The notes below the pieces were generated by a model, which saw only the letters and a program-made list of their open reading frames with translations, was not told where the DNA came from and did no database searches. From positions 62,001 through 126,000 of the forward strand of contig JAEUUP010000047.1 in assembly GCA_016787525.1 (NCBI GenBank): 64,000 nucleotides of DNA, read 5' to 3'. The stretch comes from Saprospiraceae bacterium (GTDB lineage Bacteria > Bacteroidota > Bacteroidia > Chitinophagales > Saprospiraceae). A program made the position numbers and the translations under genes. The number at the start of each line of letters is the position of its first letter. Position 1 is the stretch's first letter. Below, one piece after another: positions 26,952 to 36,332 of this stretch.

Positions 26952-28010
26952 TCATGACCTCCGTTTCCAATTATTGTTCAAAACTTTCAGAACGGCCATC
27001 GCCAAACCACCTTGAATGGCTCGATTGTTCGACAGTACAACCACACCTGTTTGCGTTTGTGGCATAAAAACTAGAGCAACTGAGTGTCCGCTTGTAGCAC
27101 CTGATGACATACATATAGGGAAATGTTTTTTTTCATTAAAAATGTGCAGACCATTGCCCACCAATGTGTGTTTGCTGGTTTTAGTTGGAAAAAGGGGCTT
27201 TTGCATCTCTTTCAGGTAACCTTTTTTGTCCAAACTGTCCACATTTAATTGCCACTGTACAAAACCAAGTAACTGATTCATATTGGTACAGCCGCCTACG
27301 GCAGACTGAAAAATAGAAGCTACCTGCCAAGGTTCAACAGGTTTGTTTGCCAAATTGTAGCCATGCACTAAAGGGACATCACCGAATTTTGCAAAAGGCT
27401 GCCACCAGAGTTCTTCGTCCACATTTTCTAAAATATTGCCCACCAACACATAGTTGAGGTTAGAAAAAAGGTAATGACCTGTTTGCCAATGAGTTGTATC
27501 TTGGCGTTTCAAAAAATCAAAAAAGGCTCTCTCAGTGTAATGCCCAAAAGGTTGCTCTTTTTCTTGTTCTATTTCGCCCCAATCGTCAGGGAATTTGGGT
27601 AAGCCACTTGTGTGTGTGACCAAATTGAGTAAAGTTATTTGGTCACCTGCTGCAAACCTTTGAGTAGGTTTTAAGTATGTATTGACTGTTGAGTCATAGT
27701 TTAAAATGCCTTGTTTGACTAAAAAAAGAACATTAGCCGCCGTAAAAGTCTGTGTCAATGAGCCTATTTGGAAATAGGTATTGGCTCCAAAAGCTTGATT
27801 TTGAGTATCAGAAGCCTGTCCAATTGGAAAAATCCAGGTCGAATCATGATCAATGCAACCAATGATAAAGCCCGAAGCTTTGAGCGAATCGTAGCGATTC
27901 TCATAGGCAATAGCACGCTCGATTTGACGTTTAAGGAAAGTACTGTTTTGTGTATAAATATTTGAATTTAAACACATTGAAAGTAAAAAAAATACTATTA
28001 GCCTTGTCAT
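26952..28010 (-). CDS. Beta-lactamase-fold (class C/serine hydrolase) protein with degenerate catalytic motifs
   Basis: 352 residues with a signal peptide (cut near NIYTQ). The overall fold of beta-lactamase-related serine hydrolases is clear: FQIGSLTQTFTAANVLFLV, LLNLVTHTSGLP, a YLFSNLNYVLVG block and a C-terminal SSGATSGHSVALVF. However, all three catalytic motifs are altered: S-x-x-K is Ser84-Leu-Thr-Gln87, Y-x-N is Phe182-Ser-Asn184, and H-x-G is Ser302-Ser-Gly304. The nucleophile Ser is kept but the general bases are lost, so it is probably a binding protein rather than an enzyme. The frame is intact with no iterated motif. It may be divergently transcribed with the following outer-membrane gene. 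Confidence 0.82.
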   Translation of the reverse strand: MTRLIVFFLLSMCLNSNIYTQNSTFLKRQIERAIAYENRYDSLKASGFIIGCIDHDSTWIFPIGQASDTQNQAFGANTYFQIGSLTQTFTAANVLFLVKQGILNYDSTVNTYLKPTQRFAAGDQITLLNLVTHTSGLPKFPDDWGEIEQEKEQPFGHYTERAFFDFLKRQDTTHWQTGHYLFSNLNYVLVGNILENVDEELWWQPFAKFGDVPLVHGYNLANKPVEPWQVASIFQSAVGGCTNMNQLLGFVQWQLNVDSLDKKGYLKEMQKPLFPTKTSKHTLVGNGLHIFNEKKHFPICMSSGATSGHSVALVFMPQTQTGVVVLSNNRAIQGGLAMAVLKVLNNNWKRRS

Positions 28011-28159
28011 AGTTGTTGATTTTGCTCAGTATCTTTCAGAATATTAATCCAATAGATTTTCTTTGGAAAAAAGTGTTTGGGTTGCAAATATGGCATTAAG
28101 ATTTCAAAACAAAGGCAATTCACATTTGAAAATACCATTTTAGTTTGTTTCTTTGCAAA

Positions 28160-29572
28160 ATGCGATTACTTTTATATACAACCTTTCTATTTCTAAGCCT
28201 AAATATCTGTGCTCAAAATACTCCTACGGCGGCGATCATTCGCGATTTCGCTTTTGAAGGTAATCGTAAAACAAAAACCGCTGTATTGACGCGCGAATTG
28301 ACCATAAAAATTGGTGATACTATACCCCTCAGTAAATTAGCAGTCGTGTTGGAAGAAAATCGCCTGCGGTTGTTAAATACAAACCTATTTAATGAGGTAA
28401 AAATAAATGTCAAAAATTGGAGCTTAGATGACAAAGTGACTATTACCATCAGCCTAGTCGAACGCTGGTATTTCTATCCTATTCCCATTTTTGAAATTGC
28501 TGACCGAGATTTTAATGTCTGGTGGAAAGAGCAACACCATGATTTGCGCCGCACAAACTACGGTATTCGACTTGTCCACAGCAATTTTACAGGACGGCGT
28601 GACCCACTTTCAGCACTGATTCGCTTTGGCTATACTCCACGATTTTCGGGAAGTTATAGTTTTCCTTATCTCGATAAAAAACAAACTGTGGGTGCTTCAG
28701 TCGGTTTTTACTATTGGACTAATCGTGAAATTGGCTACACGACACTCAATAATCGCCTCATTTTCTATAAAAAACCCGACAAAAATGTGTTAACAGGTTT
28801 CTCGACCAATATTGGTGTTGGCTACAGACCGGGGCTTTTTCAAGGTCACAATTGGTCTCTCGGCTACTCGAAACAGACTTTGGATACTGCCATTTCAGAA
28901 AATCGAAACCAAGACTATTTTCTGAATCGGAAAACAGAGCAAAATTACTTTTGGGCTTCCTACGACTTTGCTCACGACAACCGTGATTTCAGACCATATC
29001 CAACCAAAGGACATCTGTTTAACTTAAATATCGGCAAGTCAGGTCTTTTCAAAACCGATGATGTCAATTTGTTGAGCATCAGTGCCAAATGGTCACAATA
29101 CACCCGTTTAAGCAAAAAATTGCTTTTAGAAACCATCGTTCGGGGCAAAACGACTTTAAGCTCTGATGTTTTGCCCTACAATTTTCAGCGTGCTATTGGC
29201 TATGGAGCGGACTATCTGCGTGGTTATGAGCTTTTTGTGGTTGATGGCTACAATTTTGGTGTGCTAAAGAACAGCTTTCGCTTCCAACTGATTGACAAAG
29301 ATTATGATTTGTCTCGTTATACCCAAAAATATAAACCGCTCAGTGGCTTTAAGACACTCCCTGTCAAATGCTTTTTGTCATTCAACTCAGATTTAGCCTA
29401 CGTTCATACCCCTCAGTATAAAGCCGTCAATAACTTTAACAATCGCTTGTTGTATGGTACTGGTGTTGGTTTAGATGTGTTGGCGTACAACGGCATGTTA
29501 TGGCAGTTTGAATACAGCTTCAATCACATAGGTAAAGGCGGTTTTTATTTGCATTACAAATCTGGTTTTTAG
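28160..29572 (+). CDS. BamA/TamA-like outer-membrane protein (POTRA plus surface-antigen barrel)
   Basis: 470 residues after a signal peptide (LFLSLNICAQ). One POTRA-like domain (about residues 22-110: RDFAFEGNRKTKTAVLTREL, NRLRLLNTNLFNEVKI) precedes a C-terminal Omp85-type barrel. Barrel strands include RFGYTPRFSGSYSFPYLD, YDFAHDNRDFRPYPTKGHLF and AIGYGADYLRGYELFVVDGYNF, where YLRGYE is the VRGY/F motif. It is too short for BamA itself (one POTRA), so it is more likely a TamA/TpsB-like or orphan member. Motifs: 28325-28334 (PLS) and 29409-29418 (PQY). TTTCTTTGC directly precedes ATG 28160, suggesting a leaderless start. Confidence 0.82.
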   Translation: MRLLLYTTFLFLSLNICAQNTPTAAIIRDFAFEGNRKTKTAVLTRELTIKIGDTIPLSKLAVVLEENRLRLLNTNLFNEVKINVKNWSLDDKVTITISLVERWYFYPIPIFEIADRDFNVWWKEQHHDLRRTNYGIRLVHSNFTGRRDPLSALIRFGYTPRFSGSYSFPYLDKKQTVGASVGFYYWTNREIGYTTLNNRLIFYKKPDKNVLTGFSTNIGVGYRPGLFQGHNWSLGYSKQTLDTAISENRNQDYFLNRKTEQNYFWASYDFAHDNRDFRPYPTKGHLFNLNIGKSGLFKTDDVNLLSISAKWSQYTRLSKKLLLETIVRGKTTLSSDVLPYNFQRAIGYGADYLRGYELFVVDGYNFGVLKNSFRFQLIDKDYDLSRYTQKYKPLSGFKTLPVKCFLSFNSDLAYVHTPQYKAVNNFNNRLLYGTGVGLDVLAYNGMLWQFEYSFNHIGKGGFYLHYKSGF

Positions 29573-29615
29573 AAAATTAGCAAATATATTATGGTAAAAA
29601 TAACGGTTAAACAAC

Positions 29616-29642
29616 CTCAATAGCCTTAAAATGTCTATTGAG
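29616..29642 (+). terminator. Weak hairpin after the BamA-like gene
   Basis: CTCAATAG (29616-29623) pairs with CTATTGAG (29635-29642) around an 11-base loop; no strong T run. Confidence 0.35.
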
Positions 29643-29740
29643 ACAAATAAAAATTGCTCGTCTTTTAAAGTTGGTAAAAAAAAATCTATATTTAGCCTTC
29701 ATTTTTAAAAATAAATTTCATCACCAACCAGATACAAATT

Positions 29741-31342
29741 ATGGCTGAAACAGCAGAGGTAAAAAACAGTACACCTAAATCCACCAAAATGCCGAACAGC
29801 ATTTGGTACATCGTTGGCAACGAAGCGGCAGAACGCTTTAACTATTACGGGCTTCGTGCCATTCTCACCACGTACCTTGTGGCTCAATATATGCTCCAAA
29901 GTGGTATGGACAAACCAACCGCCGAAGCCGCATCGAATGCAAAAACCCACGATTTTGTGGCATTGAGTTATCTTTTACCCTTGTTTGGTGGTATGATTGC
30001 CGACTGGTTTTGGGGCAAATACAAAACCATTTTTTGGTTGTCGTTGGTCTATTGTGCGGGCTGTTTGATTTTTGCTTTCTCGACTGGTGGTAATGCTACC
30101 GACCCTGCCAATTTGCAGATGCTGGGCATCGGTCTGATTTTGATTGCCACTGGGGCAGGAGGTATTAAGCCATGTGTCTCAGCTAATGTGGGCGACCAAT
30201 TCACAGAGGAAAATACACATTTGATACCACGGGCTTTTGACTATTTCTATTTCAGTATCAACACAGGCTCTTTGTTGTCTATTACTTTGATTCCTTATCT
30301 CAACAAGCATTTTGGACCACGCATCGCTTTCATGGTGCCTGCTGTTGCTATGTTGACAGCAACCATTGTCTTTTGGATGGGACGCAACAAATACATCAAA
30401 GTACCACCTAAAGGCGATAGCAACAAACAAGTCATTTTCGCAACTTCATTACTGACATTGATTGCTAGCTACTACTACATGGACGGTGTTTTAGGTATGG
30501 GAATGTTGCCTGTGATGCTGGTTTGGGCAGCCCTTGTGATCGTTGTGGCTTTGATTTTCCAAAAACAATGGTTTGCGGCACCAGGTAATTTCATCGGTAT
30601 CAATCTCTATGCATTGCTCAATGGCGGCTTCAAAAAAGCAGAAGACCGCTTTGGTGCAGAAACCATTGATGGCATCCAAGCTGTTTGGCGTGTGTTGGCA
30701 ATTTTTGCTTTTATTCCATTTTTTTGGGCTTTGTGGGATCAAAGTACCTCAGAATGGGTCGTTCAAGCGACAAAAATGGACTTAAACCTTTTCGGTATCG
30801 AGTTTATAGCAGAGCAAATGCAACTTTTTAATGCCCTTTTGATTTTGTTATTCATTCCACTCTTCTCATTTGGTATTTATCCGATGGTCGAAAAAATGGG
30901 TATCAAAGTCACATCCTTGCGTAAACTGGGTGCAGGTTTTTTTGTCACGGCTTTGTCGTTTGTGGTTATTGCTGTGATACAAACATGGATTGACGGCGGC
31001 GACAAACCCAATATCATCTGGCAACTTTTGGCATATATCATCTTGACAGCTGGCGAAATTTTGATTTCAATCACGGGTCTCGAATATGCTTATACACGCT
31101 CGCCAGCCACTATGAAGTCCACCATCATGGCTTGCTATTTATTGTCCGTCACGATGGGCAATGTTCTTGTGTCTTTCATTCAAAAAAATATTGAAAACAA
31201 AGGCTTTTTCGCTCAATTCCATGGGGCTTCCTTCTTTTGGTTGTTCGCAGGCATCTGTGCGACAGCTGGAGTATTGTTCGCTTTGATTTCACCGCGTATC
31301 AAAGAGAAAATCTATGTTGGTAATACGAGCGATACGGATTAA
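29741..31342 (+). CDS. Proton-dependent oligopeptide transporter (POT/PTR2, MFS)
   Basis: 533 residues, 14 or so membrane helices. Imports di- and tripeptides with protons across the inner membrane. Signature sequences are the helix 1 block EAAERFNYYGLRAILTTYL (E-x-x-E-R-F-x-YYG), WFWGKYKTIFWLS and GGIKPCVSANVGDQF (PTR2 signature). FFWALWDQSTSEW and the late SVTMGNVLVSFI are also present. This is the longest gene in the window without any copy of the iterated motif. It is monocistronic, followed by a strong terminator. Confidence 0.95.
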   Translation: MAETAEVKNSTPKSTKMPNSIWYIVGNEAAERFNYYGLRAILTTYLVAQYMLQSGMDKPTAEAASNAKTHDFVALSYLLPLFGGMIADWFWGKYKTIFWLSLVYCAGCLIFAFSTGGNATDPANLQMLGIGLILIATGAGGIKPCVSANVGDQFTEENTHLIPRAFDYFYFSINTGSLLSITLIPYLNKHFGPRIAFMVPAVAMLTATIVFWMGRNKYIKVPPKGDSNKQVIFATSLLTLIASYYYMDGVLGMGMLPVMLVWAALVIVVALIFQKQWFAAPGNFIGINLYALLNGGFKKAEDRFGAETIDGIQAVWRVLAIFAFIPFFWALWDQSTSEWVVQATKMDLNLFGIEFIAEQMQLFNALLILLFIPLFSFGIYPMVEKMGIKVTSLRKLGAGFFVTALSFVVIAVIQTWIDGGDKPNIIWQLLAYIILTAGEILISITGLEYAYTRSPATMKSTIMACYLLSVTMGNVLVSFIQKNIENKGFFAQFHGASFFWLFAGICATAGVLFALISPRIKEKIYVGNTSDTD

Positions 31343-31358
31343 ATAATATATACCCTAC

Positions 31359-31397
31359 AAAAAAGTCTCGAATCACTATTGTATTCGAGACTTTTTT
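31359..31397 (+). terminator. POT gene terminator
   Basis: AAAAAAGTCTCGAAT (31359-31373) pairs with ATTCGAGACTTTTTT (31383-31397) around a 9-base loop. Confidence 0.9.
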
Positions 31398-31430
31398 GCC
31401 TTATAGGGCAAACGCATGGTATTAGTGCTA

Positions 31431-31638
31431 AGAAACCGTTTTAAAACTTAAAAGTACAATTACTGACTGTTTTTCTGCAAGCAGAAAAAAGCGTACAAAG
31501 AAGAATTTTTATAGAGCGCATGTCAGTTTTGTCTCGTTAACGAGGCAAAACTGACATGCGCTCTGAAAAAATTCTCTTCATAGCACGCATTTCGAGCGCA
31601 GCGAGAAACAGTGAGTGGTAAGTTTTAAAACAGCTTCT
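31431..31638. mobile_element. MITE-like palindromic element, copy 2 (208 bp)
   Basis: Ends AGAAACCGTTTTAAAACTTA (31431-31450) and the complement of AGAAGCTGTTTTAAAACTTA (31619-31638) match 18 of 20 and are the same terminal repeat as the 24779-24894 element. Inside are the shared ACTGTTTTTCTGC block (about 31474) and a perfect 25-base palindrome at 31513-31564. A block at 31582-31613 (GCACGCATTTCGAGCGCAGC and onward) recurs in part at 17158-17190 and 38511-38536. It is non-coding; I see no clear target-site duplication. Confidence 0.65.
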
Positions 31639-31745
31639 AAAAGTGTGGAGGATAAAAATAGGGAAAGGCTTGCCCCTTCTTGATGCGAAAAATAGTAAGC
31701 GTTTAATCTTTTTCAGTGTGAGTATCAAAAAAATAGCCTATAAAT

Positions 31746-31778
31746 AAAAAGCCACTCTGATGATTCAGAATGGCTTTT
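31746..31778 (-). terminator. icd terminator
   Basis: AAAAAGCCA-x-TCTGA (31746-31760) pairs with TCAGA-x-TGGCTTTT (31765-31778), just beyond the leftward icd stop. Confidence 0.75.
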
Positions 31779-31799
31779 CTATAAAAAAAGTATTAGAAA

Positions 31800-33131
31800 T
31801 TACATGTTTTTGATGATTTCGTCACCGAACTCAGAACATTTCAATTTTGTTGCACCTTCCATCAAACGCTCGAAGTCGTAAGTGACACGTTTCGTCGTAA
31901 TTGATTTTTCAATACCTTTCACGATGAGTTCTGCTGCTTTGTTCCAACCCATGTATTCCAACATCATTACAGCTGAAAGAATAACAGAAGATGGATTCAC
32001 TACGTCGAGATTCGCATATTTAGGTGCTGTACCGTGAGTCGCTTCAAATATGGCGTGACCTGTGACGTAGTTGATATTGGCACCTGGAGCGATACCGATA
32101 CCGCCCACTTGCGCTGCCAAAGCGTCAGAAAGGTAGTCACCGTTCAAGTTCAAAGTCGCAATCACGTCGAAGTCCGTAGGGCGAGTCAATACTTGTTGCA
32201 AGGCGATGTCTGCTATGGCATCTTTTACCAATATTTTGCCTTCAGCCAAAGCTGTTTTTTGCGCTTCATCGGCTGCTGCTGTGCCGCTCGCAGCTTTGAT
32301 GCGATCGTATTGTTGCCAAGTGAAAACTTTGTCTGCAAATTCTTTTTCAGCTACAGCATAACCCCAATCACGGAAGCCCCCCTCAGTAAATTTCATGATA
32401 TTGCCTTTGTGGACAATCGTCAATGATTTGCGATTCTGTGCAATACAATACTCCAATGAAGAGCGAACAAGGCGTTCAGTACCTGCTTTTGAAACAGGTT
32501 TGATACCCAAACCAACCACAACATCGTTTGATGCATCTTTCAAACGTGCAGCTTTGTTGTAAGACTTCACTTTTGCGGATGTGCCAAAACGGATTTTATC
32601 GAATGCTTTAGGGAAGTTCTTTTGCAAGAACTTCAATACTTTAGCAGCATCTTCTGAGCCGCCTGAGTATTCGATACCTGCGTAGATGTCCTCTGTATTT
32701 TCGCGGAAAATAACCATATCCACCAACTCAGGGTGTTTTACAGGTGAAGGAACACCTTCGAACCAACGCACAGGGCGCAAACACACATACAAATCGAGGA
32801 TTTGACGCAATGCCACATTGAGCGAACGAATGCCACCACCGACAGGTGTTGTCAATGGCCCTTTGATAGCGATGAGGCAATCACGGATAATATCGAGGGT
32901 TTCGTCGGGTAACCAGTTACCTGTCTGATTGAATGCTTTTTCGCCTGCAAGCACTTCTTGCCACACAATTTTCTTTTTGCCTTTATAAGCCTTTTCAACG
33001 GCAGCGTCAATTACACGCACAGAAGCACGCCAGATATCTGGACCTGTGCCATCGCCTTCGATGAATGGGATGATTGGGTCGTTTGGCACTTTCAACTTGC
33101 CGTTTTTAATCGAAACTTTTGAGCCAGTCAT
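31800..33131 (-). CDS. icd: NADP-dependent isocitrate dehydrogenase
   Basis: 443 residues, close to E. coli Icd in plan. Oxidative decarboxylation of isocitrate to 2-oxoglutarate in the TCA cycle. It has [31 protein letters not shown] (containing the phospho-regulated Ser in E. coli), [26 protein letters not shown] and the [11 protein letters not shown] block. The iterated motif at 32377-32388 encodes TEGG in that block, where E. coli also has FTEGAFKDWGY, so the word fits a naturally conserved site. The start was moved from 33260 to ATG 33131 because a TATATTTG promoter element (complement of 33205-33212) lies inside the longer frame. Confidence 0.96.
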   Translation of the reverse strand: MTGSKVSIKNGKLKVPNDPIIPFIEGDGTGPDIWRASVRVIDAAVEKAYKGKKKIVWQEVLAGEKAFNQTGNWLPDETLDIIRDCLIAIKGPLTTPVGGGIRSLNVALRQILDLYVCLRPVRWFEGVPSPVKHPELVDMVIFRENTEDIYAGIEYSGGSEDAAKVLKFLQKNFPKAFDKIRFGTSAKVKSYNKAARLKDASNDVVVGLGIKPVSKAGTERLVRSSLEYCIAQNRKSLTIVHKGNIMKFTEGGFRDWGYAVAEKEFADKVFTWQQYDRIKAASGTAAADEAQKTALAEGKILVKDAIADIALQQVLTRPTDFDVIATLNLNGDYLSDALAAQVGGIGIAPGANINYVTGHAIFEATHGTAPKYANLDVVNPSSVILSAVMMLEYMGWNKAAELIVKGIEKSITTKRVTYDFERLMEGATKLKCSEFGDEIIKNM

Positions 33132-33180
33132 GTCGAATGATGAGTTTTTTAAGTAGAAATATCGTTTTTTAGAATGAATT

Positions 33181-33190
33181 ACTGAGGGGG
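33181..33190 (+). repeat. Iterated motif ACTGAGGGGG (icd leader)
   Basis: Copy of the word between the icd promoter element and the icd start, so inside the predicted mRNA leader. Confidence 0.8.
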
Positions 33191-33204
33191 TGTAAAAAGC
33201 GGCA

Positions 33205-33212
33205 CAAATATA
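33205..33212 (-). promoter_or_regulatory. icd promoter -7 element
   Basis: Reads TATATTTG leftward; a leader of about 65-70 bases is expected. Confidence 0.6.
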
Positions 33213-33292
33213 CAAAACTATATGCGTTGACCTTATAAATGTTGAAAAATATGCGCTCAAAAGCGGTATTTTATTGCCGTTTTTGATAAAAC

Positions 33293-34045
33293 TTAGTCGG
33301 TATAAATGATTTTTCGGAGGAAACGCAAGCCTAAAGTGACTTCGATGGTCAAATTGCGAATACTTTGCTCTGGAATCGTACCAATTTGTTCGCCTGTGAA
33401 AGGATTGACTGAATTGACGGTTATTGGCGGCTGATAGTATTGGCGCGACACATCGGGATGTATATTCAACTCTACAAAGCCGCCAAACAATTCTGAAAAG
33501 GGAAACTCATAGCCACCACTCAGTGTCAAGCCATAATTTATCTTTTTCACAAAGTCTTTTGATGGATAATAGAGCGAATAAAGTAGCGGCAAATTACCTG
33601 TATTGTCAGCAAGGTTGGTTTTTACGGTATATTCGCCACGTAAACCGACAGCATAATAGGCTCTATCGGAATTCAAAACACCACGACGTTTGACACCTAC
33701 AATGAGTGCTGCATTGTTGAATACAAATTGCTCAGTGAAAGCAGGGACTTCGAAGAGCTGATTGGTTTGATAGTTGACCGAAACACCTCGGCGATAGCGG
33801 CGTGCATGACCGCGTGTGTGATAACCAACTTGGGCAAACAAGACTGAAGTAGGGTCGTCAGGCGCATTTTCGATGTACAATGCGCCATGATATTTGAACA
33901 ACAAACCATTGTCGTAAGAGCCACCACTATTGAATCGCTGATTGGCTGCTGTCAGCCCCCCTTTAACGCCAAAAGCATAACTTTGAGCAAAGCTGATTTG
34001 TAGAGAAATTAAGATGAAAACAATGATTAAGGCTTTGATTTTCAT
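33293..34045 (-). CDS. Outer-membrane beta-barrel protein
   Basis: 250 residues with a signal peptide ([13 protein letters not shown]). Alternating beta strands with aromatic girdles ([77 protein letters not shown]) end in [14 protein letters not shown]. This matches the PorT/OMP_b-brl family outline common in Bacteroidota. No specific function can be assigned. It contains no iterated motif. It is followed upstream by the exonuclease gene on the same strand with a 29-base gap, so they may be co-transcribed. Confidence 0.75.
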   Translation of the reverse strand: MKIKALIIVFILISLQISFAQSYAFGVKGGLTAANQRFNSGGSYDNGLLFKYHGALYIENAPDDPTSVLFAQVGYHTRGHARRYRRGVSVNYQTNQLFEVPAFTEQFVFNNAALIVGVKRRGVLNSDRAYYAVGLRGEYTVKTNLADNTGNLPLLYSLYYPSKDFVKKINYGLTLSGGYEFPFSELFGGFVELNIHPDVSRQYYQPPITVNSVNPFTGEQIGTIPEQSIRNLTIEVTLGLRFLRKIIYTD

Positions 34046-34074
34046 ATTTTTATCACATTTTTTATCTTAAAAAA

Positions 34075-34833
34075 TTACTTGTCTGTTATCACGTCACCAT
34101 CAACGGTCAATCGCAAAGACATACGTTTGTAGCGCAACATGAGTTGCATGACAGCCACTACGTCTTTTTCACAATAGCGTGCAATGCGCTCAATATCGCC
34201 TTCTTCGTAGAAAACCCGCGCCACTTGTGAGCCATCAATGTCCTCTTTGGGCGAAGGTATGTCGAACAAAGCCGTTAGGAGTTTGATAGATGTAAAGCTC
34301 TTATTGTCGCCAAACTTCCACAACTCCATGGTATCCAAAAGGTGTTTGGTTTCCCACGGTTTTTTGCCTGTGATGTCGAACATGCGTGGGAACGGAATCT
34401 GATGCACCAAGAGGCGGCGGCAGATATAAGGTACATCGAACTCTTTGATATTGTGTCCGCACAAAAACTGTCTTTCAGGGAAATTGAACGATTTGGTGAG
34501 CATATCCACAAAACCCCTCAGTAATTCGCCCTCATCGTCAGAGGCGTAGGATTTGAGACGTGTTTTCAATTCACCCGTTTCTTTGCTTTTATAAAAAACG
34601 CCAACCGAAATGCAGCAGATTTTCCCAAATTCGGCATAGATGCCAGCACGCTCATAGACAGTAGCTACGTCTTCTTCGGTGATGTCTTCTTTAGGTTTCT
34701 TTATTTCTTTTTGTACCGCTTTGGTGTGCCAAAGCTCTTGCCATTTCTCGTTGAGGTCGCTGTACTGAGGGGTAGCGGGTACAGTTTCAATGTCGAAAAA
34801 AAGGATGTCGGTAATATTGATTAAGTCAATCAT
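34075..34833 (-). CDS. Predicted 3'-5' exonuclease related to DNA polymerase B
   Basis: 252 residues. DEDD exonuclease fold: the first acidic pair is in LFFDIETVP (Asp14, Glu16), the second motif in LCGHNIKEFDVPYICRRL, the third in RYCEKDVVAVMQLMLRY. This is the stand-alone PolB-like exonuclease family (DNA_pol_B_exo2), presumed to act in DNA repair. Two iterated motifs: 34764-34772 (PQY in ATPQYSDL, just after the catalytic loop) and 34514-34523 (LRG). The start is ATG 34833, with an A/T-rich region upstream. Confidence 0.9.
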   Translation of the reverse strand: MIDLINITDILFFDIETVPATPQYSDLNEKWQELWHTKAVQKEIKKPKEDITEEDVATVYERAGIYAEFGKICCISVGVFYKSKETGELKTRLKSYASDDEGELLRGFVDMLTKSFNFPERQFLCGHNIKEFDVPYICRRLLVHQIPFPRMFDITGKKPWETKHLLDTMELWKFGDNKSFTSIKLLTALFDIPSPKEDIDGSQVARVFYEEGDIERIARYCEKDVVAVMQLMLRYKRMSLRLTVDGDVITDK

Positions 34834-35245
34834 CGTTGGCGATATTATGGATTAAAGAAAAAAATCTGCCTGGTCGTTTTTTTATAATTTATTGATAAAT
34901 AATATTTTAAAGGTTTTTAGAAAAAAAATTTCAAAAAAAAGTAAAAAATAAATAATAAACCCAAACACTCGGCGTTTGTATAAGCAAATTCTAAACTGAA
35001 CATGCACGAGGGGACAAACCTACGCTTTCATTCTCATCTTTGAACAACTTATCAGCAATTTTAATTAGACATTTTTCATAAAAAACGAGTCGAATATCGG
35101 TTTAAAACTTTACAATTTCTTAAAAACGTTGAGTGCATTGAATTACATTTGTGACTGAAACAATCTTGTAACGTCTTTTTGACGGTTTTCTGAAATACGC
35201 AAGTGAAAAACATTTATTCAAAGAACAATTTTAAAACAAACGGGT
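34834..35245. other. Divergent intergenic region
   Basis: 412 A/T-rich bases between the exonuclease (-) and coiled-coil (+) genes. A TACATTTG element near 35144 could be the rightward promoter, giving a leader of roughly 90 bases. No repeat or motif copy is seen. Confidence 0.4.
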
Positions 35246-36241
35246 ATGACTTATCAAAATGAAGGCTCTGAATCAAGAGCGAAAAAATTATTGCCTTGGG
35301 CAATTGCTGCTATTGTTGCATTAGTAGGTACAAACGTCGCAACATGGGTTGGTTTGAGCAACAAAAAAAGTGAAACCACCACACTCACTACGGAATTGAA
35401 AAAAGAAGAAGAACTTAACGTTCAATTGGAGCAACAATATAAAGATGCTGTGGCTCAATTGGAAGAGATGAAAGGTAAAAACACTGAGTTGAACACACTC
35501 ATTGACAATCAAAAAGAAGAATTGACGAAACGTAAAAGTCAAATTGCTGGCATGATTAGCAAAAAAGACTTTAATGCAGTCAAAGCTGAGTTGGCAAAAT
35601 TCAAAGCTGAAACAGATAACCTTTTGGCTCAAGTAGCTCAATTGCAAACTGAGAAAAAAGCATTGGGTGAGCAAGTAAATGTGTTGACGACTGAAAAAAC
35701 AGCGTTACAAACTGACTTGACAAAAGAAAAAGCAGAAAAAGAGCAAGTTATCACACAGAAAACAGCTGTAGAAGCTGAAAAGTCAAGAGTTGAAGCTGAA
35801 AGAGCTGTTTTGGCAAAGAAAACAGAAATGGGTTCTGTTGTGAAAGTAGCACAATTGTCAATCCAAGGGTTCAAAGTGCGCGAAAGTGGTAAAGAAAAAG
35901 AGCGCACACACGCTAAAAACATTGACCGTTTGAAATTCTGCTTCAAAGCAGTTGACAATCAAGTGGTTGATCCAGGTCGTGAGACGTTCTATCTTCGCAT
36001 CATTGACCCAACAGGTGTGGCTATTGCAACTCAATCAAGCGGTGGTGGTGTCTTGAAACTCAGCAACGGCAAAGAAGTTCAGTACACCACTACTAAGGAA
36101 ATTGATTTCAAAAACCAAGGTGAAGATGTGTGTGCTATTTGGGATGCAAAAGGCAATACAAATTTGCCAAAAGGCAAATACACACTTGAAGTGTATAACA
36201 AAGGCTATCTCGCTGGTACGAATGCCTTTGAATTGAAATAA
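35246..36241 (+). CDS. Membrane-anchored coiled-coil protein, function unknown
   Basis: 331 residues. A short cytoplasmic N-terminus and one transmembrane helix (about 15-35: LLPWAIAAIVALVGTNVATW) precede a long coiled coil (about 45-195). The coil is almost wholly Glu, Lys, Leu, Gln, Thr and Ala, in heptads (TELKKEEELNVQLEQQYKD, EKTALQTDLTKEKAEKEQV). A C-terminal beta-rich domain follows (KVAQLSIQGFKVRESGKEKERTHAKNIDRLKFCF ... GKYTLEVYNKGYLAGTNAFELK). Related proteins in the phylum are annotated only as hypothetical. A structural or scaffolding role at the inner membrane is inferred from shape. It has no iterated motif. Confidence 0.8.
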   Translation: MTYQNEGSESRAKKLLPWAIAAIVALVGTNVATWVGLSNKKSETTTLTTELKKEEELNVQLEQQYKDAVAQLEEMKGKNTELNTLIDNQKEELTKRKSQIAGMISKKDFNAVKAELAKFKAETDNLLAQVAQLQTEKKALGEQVNVLTTEKTALQTDLTKEKAEKEQVITQKTAVEAEKSRVEAERAVLAKKTEMGSVVKVAQLSIQGFKVRESGKEKERTHAKNIDRLKFCFKAVDNQVVDPGRETFYLRIIDPTGVAIATQSSGGGVLKLSNGKEVQYTTTKEIDFKNQGEDVCAIWDAKGNTNLPKGKYTLEVYNKGYLAGTNAFELK

Positions 36242-36288
36242 CAAATTACTTTTGAGAAAATAATATTTTCAGACTTGTTCATAGGGAT

Positions 36289-36324
36289 AAAGCAGTGGAT
36301 GATGATTCATTCACTGCTTTTTTT
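36289..36324 (+). terminator. Terminator between the coiled-coil gene and rnhB
   Basis: AAAGCAGTG pairs with CACTGCTTT and is followed by TTTT, beyond the rightward gene. Confidence 0.7.
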
Positions 36325-36332
36325 ATGGCTTT

